A DNA stretch of 64,000 bases from Terfezia claveryi (taxonomy: Eukaryota; Ascomycota; Pezizomycetes; Pezizales; Pezizaceae), in NCBI GenBank assembly GCA_015179025.1, contig WHUX01000241.1:1-64000 (forward strand), read 5' to 3'. The translations under genes were made by a program, and so were the position numbers. The notes beneath the pieces were generated by a model. It ran no database searches and was not told the DNA's origin. It was given only the letters and a program-made list of their open reading frames with translations. Each line of letters opens with the position of its first letter. Positions within the stretch are counted from its first letter, which is position 1. Shown piece after piece: positions 57,652 to 64,000 of the stretch.

Positions 57652-59030
57652 ATGCCAAACCGTCCTGAGAAGAAAAAGACAACTGGTAAAGCGCCAACCA
57701 GCCCGGCACCAGAACCTCCCATGCAGAAAAAAAGAAAGACAACTCTAGGAGCGCCAGCCAGCCCAGTCGCCAAGATGCCGACAACTTGCATAGAGCATGT
57801 TCCCCAAAAAAGGAAGACAAGAGCAGAATTAGCTCACCCAATTGAGGATGTTCCAAGAAGAATGACAAGAGCCGAACTAGCCCTCATCCCACCACCAGTT
57901 GAGGATGTTACAACAAGGGGAAGGACAAGAGCCAAACTAGCCTTCTACCCACCCCTAATTGCAGATGTTCCAACAAGAAGCATGCCAAGAGCTGAACTTG
58001 CCGAGCTTGTTCCAAAGAATCTTTATGCCAAATATGCTGACTTCCTATGGGGCCCTCGAGAGTTAAATCCAGACACAGAATTTAGTGGGGGGAGGAAGGC
58101 ATGGGGCACCTCCACTAATCCCCATACAAAAAAAATTCGAGAAACACACAAGAAACTGCTTGGACCCCTGCTGTCGTAGGAGCAGGCCAAGGACTGGAAA
58201 AGGCAAAAGGTAAACAGGGTGCTCAAAGCAGGGATTAAGGAGGCCGAACACGCCACTACTACTGGAAGGGCAATAGGCACCCAAAGGGCCTCGTTAACCG
58301 ATGTGGAACGAGGCAACTTTGAACGACTAGTTCAAAGGACTTGCAACCTGATGTTTATCCACAAAAAGGCATATATTTTGTACCAGTGGCATTAGCTATC
58401 CGACGAGCAGAAGCAAGTCTATTTGGAATTACAGGAGAAAGAAGAGCTCCCCGAATTCAAAATTCCTAATGCTGAGTTGGAAGCAATAGGGGTAAAGCCA
58501 GTGCAGTAATTCGCAGTAGTCATTAGTATTGTGCCGATCAACCGCCGAGCCTATGCCCAATTTGATGAGGCAACCGAATGTGACACAGTGTCTGGGCAAG
58601 GGACTAGTGATATAGGGCCCAACACACCACTAGCAATTGATAGCAGGATGCAGACTATATAAGAGGAGTTGGCTAAGGGGGGTACCGACGATTGCTTAAG
58701 TGATGAGGACATTGGGACGGATATTGAAGAGGTAGGTGCTTCCTCATGCTTGATCTAAATCTGAGAACTTTACTTACAAGTAGATAGGACTACGATGACA
58801 AACCCAACAAGGAAGATGATGACGAAGATACAGGACTATGGGGCCGATGGGTAGCTTCGGAGGGTTCTTCAGAAGAAGAAGCTCAATCAACTGAATCCGA
58901 CTCCAGCAAACAGGGAAAGGTCTTGTCAGTACCTAGTGGAGGTAGGCCTGCTGAATTGCTTCCAAGTGACACCGAAGATGGGGACTATAGGGATTCTACC
59001 GAGGAGAACAATTGCGAAGTCAATGAATGA
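57652..59030 (+). pseudogene. Unrecognised gene with TRAELA repeats and acidic tail
   Basis: One frame runs from ATG 57652 to about 58735, with stops at 58177 (TAG), about 58393 (TAG), 58507 (TAA) and 58660 (TAA); all are one transition from Gln or Trp. A probable intron (gtaggt...tag, about 58731-58785) leads to an open acidic exon ending TGA 59028. The N-terminus is Pro/Lys-rich. Residues about 45-125 contain four TRAELA-type repeats each preceded by EDVP/ADVP (QKRKTRAELA, RRMTRAELA, GRTRAKLA, SMPRAELA). A conserved-looking domain follows (YAKYADFLWGPREL, LSDEQKQVYLEL). The final exon is Ser/Asp/Glu-rich. No family recognised. Confidence 0.5.
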
Positions 59031-59251
59031 GTATATCATCAAATTTTATGTCAAGGTGCTGCAATGACAACAAGCACAACAATAAAGATGACAAAGGTGA
59101 GAAGCAAGTCGCAGGCGATGATGGGGGGAAAGATGAGCCAGCAGATGAGGATGAGGGTGAGTATGATGATAAAGGTGACAATTACAGTGAGGATGGGGAA
59201 GAAGCAAACTAGGGAGGAGAATGGGAACTAATTTAGATTTCTTTTTAGTGT
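59031..59251 (+). other. Acidic coding-like stretch before Gypsy element 3
   Basis: The frame 59027-59212 encodes an Asp/Glu/Lys-rich peptide (DDGGKDEPADEDEGEYDD). It could be a further 3' exon of the preceding gene, now separated from any continuation by element 3. Confidence 0.3.
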
Positions 59252-59749
59252 TATCACAACCGTGTTCTTAGTCTTGATTTGACACTCGAACAGGCTTGTT
59301 CGGGTGTCGTGCTGTTTTGACACTTGAACAGGCTTGTTCGGGTGTCGTCGATGGGTGATTGTTATCTTAGCTTCCGAGATAGGAATCTCGGGAAGCTTAT
59401 TCCTTCCACGGCCTTGGCCTGAAATCATGTATATATATCTTTGTCCCTCCGCCCTCTCGTTGGATCCCCATCCAACATCTTGTATATCCAATACAGGACC
59501 TTGCCTCTCCCAGCGCTTGTGCACCTCCCTTGTGCACCCCCCCCTTGTCTCGTGAACTACTCTGCAGCCCAGCTGCCTCCCTCCGACATATGCGGCAACC
59601 GCTTCCGCAAGTCTCGGGCCTCTTGCCCTTGTCCCTCATCCTAGCCTTTCCCCTGATTACACACGTAGCGCTCCTACGTGTGTCTCACCTTGTTCCTGTC
59701 CTCGCCCGGCGTACCCCTTGGTCGCCTTGTCCCCTGAGCCCCCGTTATA
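59252..59749 (+). repeat. 5' LTR of Gypsy element 3
   Basis: 498 bp. Starts TATCACAACC (TG->TA against the family TGTCACAACC) and ends CCGTTATA (CA->TA). Contains the double palindrome (59281-59346). Confidence 0.88.
59430..59438 (+). promoter_or_regulatory. Putative LTR TATA box of element 3
   Basis: tatatatat in catgtatatatatctttg, followed by the conserved ccgccctctcg, about 180 bp into the LTR. Confidence 0.45.
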
Positions 59750-59784
59750 CTACGTTGGATCACTCTGATCAACCGGTATGCTCA

Positions 59785-61005
59785 ATGGCTGCCCAAGACA
59801 CCACTCCCGCGCTCGCAGCCAGATTTCGAGCCTGGCAAGCTCTACCCATTCCTATGAACCAGGCCGATTTCGGCAGCTATCATTAGACCATTATCGATAT
59901 ATACCTGGCGATGGGTGCCTTAGGCTAACAACTGGAATTAGCCATACATGAAGGCCAACAAAAACAGACCAGAACCAATGACGAGGTCACGATACTCACT
60001 GAAGACCTCCTTTCCTGCCAGGCTGACCTCGCAACCGCCCAGAACGACTTGATCAATGAAAGAAGGACCATCCAGAGCTTGAATAGAGCCCTGGACACAA
60101 TCCAAGCAGCCCCAGCACCCCAAGCACTATAGGCACCCAAGATTCAAGATCTCCCTACCCCGCCAAAGTTCAATGGCGACAGGACTCGCCTGAAAGCCTG
60201 GAAAAATTCCATCAAAATTAAACTAACTGGGGATGCTGCAAAATTCCGTACCATTGAGCACCGATTAGCTTATGTATACAGCCTATTGGAGGGAAGAGCT
60301 TTGGACCAGGTCCAACCCTATATGTTCGATGACCGCTTCAACCTCCCTGATGTTGCTGCTCTGCTCACAATCCTCGACCGTGCCTTCGGAGACCCAGACC
60401 CCGTAGGTACAGCAACTTGCGCTCTCCAAGCACTAAAACAGAAGGGCCATGACCTCTCAACATACGTGGCAGAATTCTCAAGGTTGGCAGCAGAGGTGGA
60501 GTAGAACGATCGGGTGAAGCTAGAACAGTTCGAGGAAGGCCTCTATATTGAGCTCAAATAGGCCCTCCTCCAATCTCCAGATGTCAAAACTCTGGATGAA
60601 TTCATTGATCAGGCATCCAAGATGGAGCAAAAGATGGCTAGGTTGAGAGTCCAGGTCAGCGTCCCCAGTACCTATCGGCCTCCTGTTAAAGCCCAGCACC
60701 TCCAGCAACAAACTCGACCCCCGAACCCTAGCCCTCAGACCCAAGCTACAGCCAATAAGCCAGCCCACCCATCCCTGGTGGCGGGCGGCACCACCCCCAT
60801 AGATTTATCATCAGGAAGGCCCCGCCTGACACAAGAAGAGAGGGAACGTCGCCGCAATAATGGGTTGTGCATTGCCTGTGGGAAAGGGGACCACTTCATC
60901 ATGGCATGTCTCCTCCGCAAGAACCAATCCCTGGCCGCCCACGCCATATCCGAATCAAGGATTGAAGAGGTTGGAGAATCAGGAAAAGGGGAGTCCCTTG
61001 CCTAG
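59785..61005 (+). pseudogene. gag: Gag of Gypsy element 3, five stops, no frameshift
   Basis: Starts MAAQDTTPALAARFRAWQ at ATG 59785. Coiled region near residues 55-110 (DEVTILTEDLLSCQADLATA). Capsid-like PPKFNGDRTRLKAWK, YVYSLLEGRALDQVQPY and LSTYVAEFSRLAAEVE near 60170-60500. CCHC knuckle CIACGKGDHFIMAC at 60868-60909. Ends ESLA-stop at 61003. Internal stops: 59884 TAG, 59926 TAA, 60130 TAG, 60502 TAG and 60559 TAG. Where the other copies can be compared they show Trp (RWND) or Gln. Every stop is one transition away from CAA/CAG/TGG. Confidence 0.9.
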
Positions 61006-61009
61006 TTAC

Positions 61010-64000
61010 TGACACTAGCAAGGGACCTGTCCAGGGCCATTTATCTTTGTCTGCATTTTCTTTGCCTGCACCTATGTCTGTTGATGAATCTCGCTTGTTT
61101 GGCGAGCATTTTGTAGTACCAATAACTGTTAAATTCAATTGTAAAACAGTGGTAACATCAGCTCTCATCGATCGTGGTGCTTCGAGAATTGCATTCATTG
61201 ATCAGGCCTTCGTCAGTAAAAATTCCATACCAACCTCGAAGTTAAAAACCCCCTGCCTTCTCGACGTCATTGATGGCCGCCCCATCTCTTCTGGGGCTAT
61301 TACCGACCTCGCGTGTCTGCCCAGTGCCATTGGAGACCATTCGGAGGACCTCCCAATGTTTGTGACCAAACTAAAATATTCAATTGTGCTTGGGATCCCC
61401 TGGCTTAGAATGCACGATGTGTCAGTCAGCTTTGGCTCGTACACCTTGCAATTCAACAGCTATTATTGCAGAAAAAACTGTGGAGGTCCAAAAATCACCA
61501 TCACAGGGCTATGCGTATTACCACCCCCGATAATCCACCCAGACCAGCCCGCGCACATCAATGCTGTCCACTCCCCGGTTACCCCTGTCCCCCCTGTTCC
61601 CCTAGCGACCCCAAAACCCCTGAACGTTAGCTTTATCGGGGCAGGGGCTTTCGCTTACCTCACCAGGAGGCACAAGCTGAAGGCTCATGCCCTATCTATA
61701 TACGAGGTTAACCTGGAAATCAACAAGATGCGGCCTAAGGAGGAGTAGAAGGCTATGGTCCCGGATGAATATCACGAGTTCATTGATCTGTTCTCGGAAA
61801 AGGCCGCAAAGAAACTTGCACCACACTGACCATACGACTACACTATCCCGCTGGTAGAAGGTAAAACCCCCCCCTATGTGCCTCTCTATGGAATGTCTCG
61901 GGTTGAGCTGGAAGCCTGGAGGAAATACTTGGAAGAAAACCTCAACAAGAGCTTCATTCGCCACAGCTCCTCACCAGTGGGTGCTCCGGTGCTGTTTGTG
62001 AAGAAATCACATGGCTCCCTTCGGTTGTGTGTTGATTATCGTGGCCTGAACGAAATAACAGTCAAAAACAGGTACCCCCTACCCCTAATCCAGGAGACAT
62101 TAGCCAGGCTCTCCAAGGCCAAGTGGTTCACCAAACTGGATTTGAGAGGGGCATACAACCTGGTACGGATCGCCGAGGGGGAGGAGTGGAAAACTGCCTT
62201 CCGAACTCGTTATGGCCATTTTGAGTATAATGTTATACCTTTTGGGTTGACTAACGCTCCAGCCTCTTTCCAGCACTTTATTAATGACACCCTGCGAGAC
62301 TTTCTGGATGTGTTCTGCACAGCCTACCTTGACGATATCCTGATCTATTCGGATACCATGGCAGAGCACAAAATCCATGTTCGTCAAGTGTTAGAAAAGC
62401 TGGAGCAAGCCGGATTGTACCTCAAGCCCGAGAAATGCAAGTTTCATATGCAAGAGGTCAAGTATCTGGGGTTAATCATCACCACGGAGGGCATCAGGAT
62501 GGACCCTGCCAAGGTTACCGCTGTCCAGGAATGGCAAATCCCAGCGAATCTCAAGGATGTCCAGGCATTCCTAGAGTTCGCCAACTTTTACTGGCGTTTT
62601 ATCCTGTGTTATTCGAAGATTGTAGCCCCCCTCACTGCCCTGACCAAAAAAGACCGGCGATTCCACTGGAGTCCAGAAGCCCAATCCGCCTTCCAGAACC
62701 TCAAAGAAGCCTTCTGCTCAGCACCAATCCTGGCCCACTTTGACCCAGACAGCAAATGTATCGTGGAAACTGACGCCTCTGACTATGTCTCCGCGGGGAT
62801 CTTGTCTCAGTATGTCAACGGGATCCTCCACCCCGTGGCCTACTTCTGGAAAAAACACTCCCCGGCTGAGTGCAACTACGAGATCTATGACAAAGAACTG
62901 ATGGCCATCGTGCGAGCGTTCAAAGAATGGAGCCCACATCTGGAGTCAGCCAAGAGTATCATCGAGGTATTATCTGACTACAAAAACCTTGAGTATTTTA
63001 CAACCACCAAGCTGCTTAACCAAAGGCAAGCTAGGTGGTCGGAGTTCTTATCTCGGTTCAACTTCAAGATCAGATACCGGCCTAGAAAGGCTGGGGGCAA
63101 GCCCGATGCATTAACCTGGAGATCAGGAGATCTCCCTAAAGGGGGGGATGAAAGGCTAAAATACCAAAATCAGGTGGTATTGAAGCCCGAAAACCTTGAC
63201 CTGGCGGCCAATGTCCTTGCTGAAGCTGAGGCTGAGGCTGAGGCCGATGCGGAAGCTGAGGCTGAGGCTGACCTCCGACACCTAGTGAGACAGGCATATA
63301 TGTTCGACCCCCTGGCCAAGGAAATTATCACCACAGTGGATTCTGGCCAGCGCCGCCACCCCAAGATCTCCCTAGCCAAGTGTACCATCCAGAAAGGCCT
63401 CCTCTACCACCTCGAATGGCTGTATGTGCCAGAAGGAGAGCTGCGCCTTCGATTGATCAAGGAACACTACGACACCCTGGCCGCTGGGCACCCTGGAGTG
63501 GCTAAGACGTTAGAGCTCTTGAATAGGCAATACACGTAGATTAACCAACGGAAGGACGTAGAAAGGTACTTGCGGAACTGCCATGTTTGCAAGCGTGCTA
63601 AGCCTACCCGTCATGCTCCTTATGGGACCTTGAAGCCCTTGGAGATCCCAGACCAACCTTGGCAACACCTAACCATGGACTTTGTGACTGGGTTGCCAGA
63701 GGATTCGGGGTTTAATGCTATCCTTATGGTAGTAGACCGATTGACCAAAATGAGGCATGTTATACCTTGCCATGATACCTGTTCGGCCCGGGACCTCGCC
63801 GGCCTCTACCTCAACCATATATTCCACTACCATGGTCTCCCCAAGTCAGTCGTCTCGGACCGCGGCCCCCAATTCGTCTCGGACTTCTGGAAGGTATTCT
63901 GCGAGCTTCTGGGAATCAACATACACCTTTCCATGGCGTATCACCCCCAAACAGATGGTCAGTCCGAGCGAATGAATGCGATTATGGAGCAGTACCTGAG
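61010..64000 (+). pseudogene. pol: Pol of Gypsy element 3 (PR-RT-RNaseH-IN), three stops
   Basis: Lies in the -1 frame relative to gag. Protease ALIDRGASRIAF (61155-61195; elements 1 and 2 have DCGA, so Cys->Arg next to the catalytic Asp). [13 protein letters not shown] near 62030, KLDLRGAYN near 62140, [14 protein letters not shown] near 62240, YLDD at 62325-62336. RNase [13 protein letters not shown] near 62765. An Ala/Glu repeat (EAEAEAEADAEAEAEAD) near 63220-63270 links to integrase: H/H finger GHPGVAKT, CHVCKRAK, TMDFVTG near 63675, SDRGPQF near 63860, DGQSER near 63955, so the catalytic acids are intact. Stops: 61746 TAG (TGG in element 1), 61827 TGA (CGA-like, Arg), 63537 TAG (Trp in elements 1 and 2). 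Runs off the window. Confidence 0.92.

Larger units (their letters stand above)
59252..64000 (+). mobile_element. Ty3/Gypsy chromovirus element 3 (5' LTR to mid-integrase, cut by window end)
   Basis: 5' LTR 59252-59749, then gag in frame 1 (59785-61005) and pol in frame 3 (about 61010-64000) with no frameshift. The 3' part of pol, the chromodomain and 3' LTR lie outside the window. Pol is close to elements 1 and 2. It is the best-preserved copy but carries eight in-frame stops. Confidence 0.93.

Overview
The window looks like repeat-dense heterochromatin from a filamentous fungus, most likely an ascomycete (Pezizomycotina). The reasons are: chromodomain-bearing Ty3/Gypsy elements, a Plavaka-type transposase relic, short fungal-type introns in transposase genes, and a mutation pattern typical of RIP or directed C deamination. 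In that pattern, in-frame stops appear mostly where an intact copy has CAG/CAA or TGG, i.e. CpA->TpA on one strand or the other. I recognise no housekeeping gene. The species is not identifiable from what I can see.

Layout: 1-6.6 kb is decayed sequence with an unrecognised minus-strand relic (about 2.76-3.50 kb) and a minisatellite (5.2-5.4 kb). A Plavaka transposase relic lies at 6.65-9.42 kb. An unrecognised relic at 12.4-13.16 kb precedes a 1.03-kb element (13188-14218). The terminal inverted repeats (TIRs) of that element are shared with an 8.4-kb element at 36003-44395, which encodes a GINGER-type (Gypsy-integrase-like) transposase and is swollen by minisatellite arrays. A short LTR element with a perfect target-site duplication (TSD) lies at 15962-17514.

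Four Gypsy/chromovirus copies are present. Element 1 (18042-24891, +) has a perfect TSD and a nested solo LTR in its 5' LTR. Element 2 is at 27294-33451 (-). Element 4 is a 3' fragment at 44452-45941 (-). Element 3 starts at 59252 (+) and runs off the window end; it is the best preserved, with gag and pol free of frameshifts but carrying eight stops.

Between 45.9 and 55.1 kb are two syntenic minus-strand units. Each has an unrecognised accessory gene followed by a BED-finger hAT transposase. Four arrays of a 9-base core (TGTCACGGA and decay variants) sit at matching places in each unit: upstream of the accessory gene, between the two genes, and in two transposase introns. Two more arrays lie beside an unrecognised plus-strand gene (56.6-59.0 kb). 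These positionally conserved arrays, and the Ginger-like TIR family with its deletion derivative, are the most promising new observations.

All transposon genes appear inactivated in these copies. The coding calls come from reading frames and motifs by eye, without any database search.
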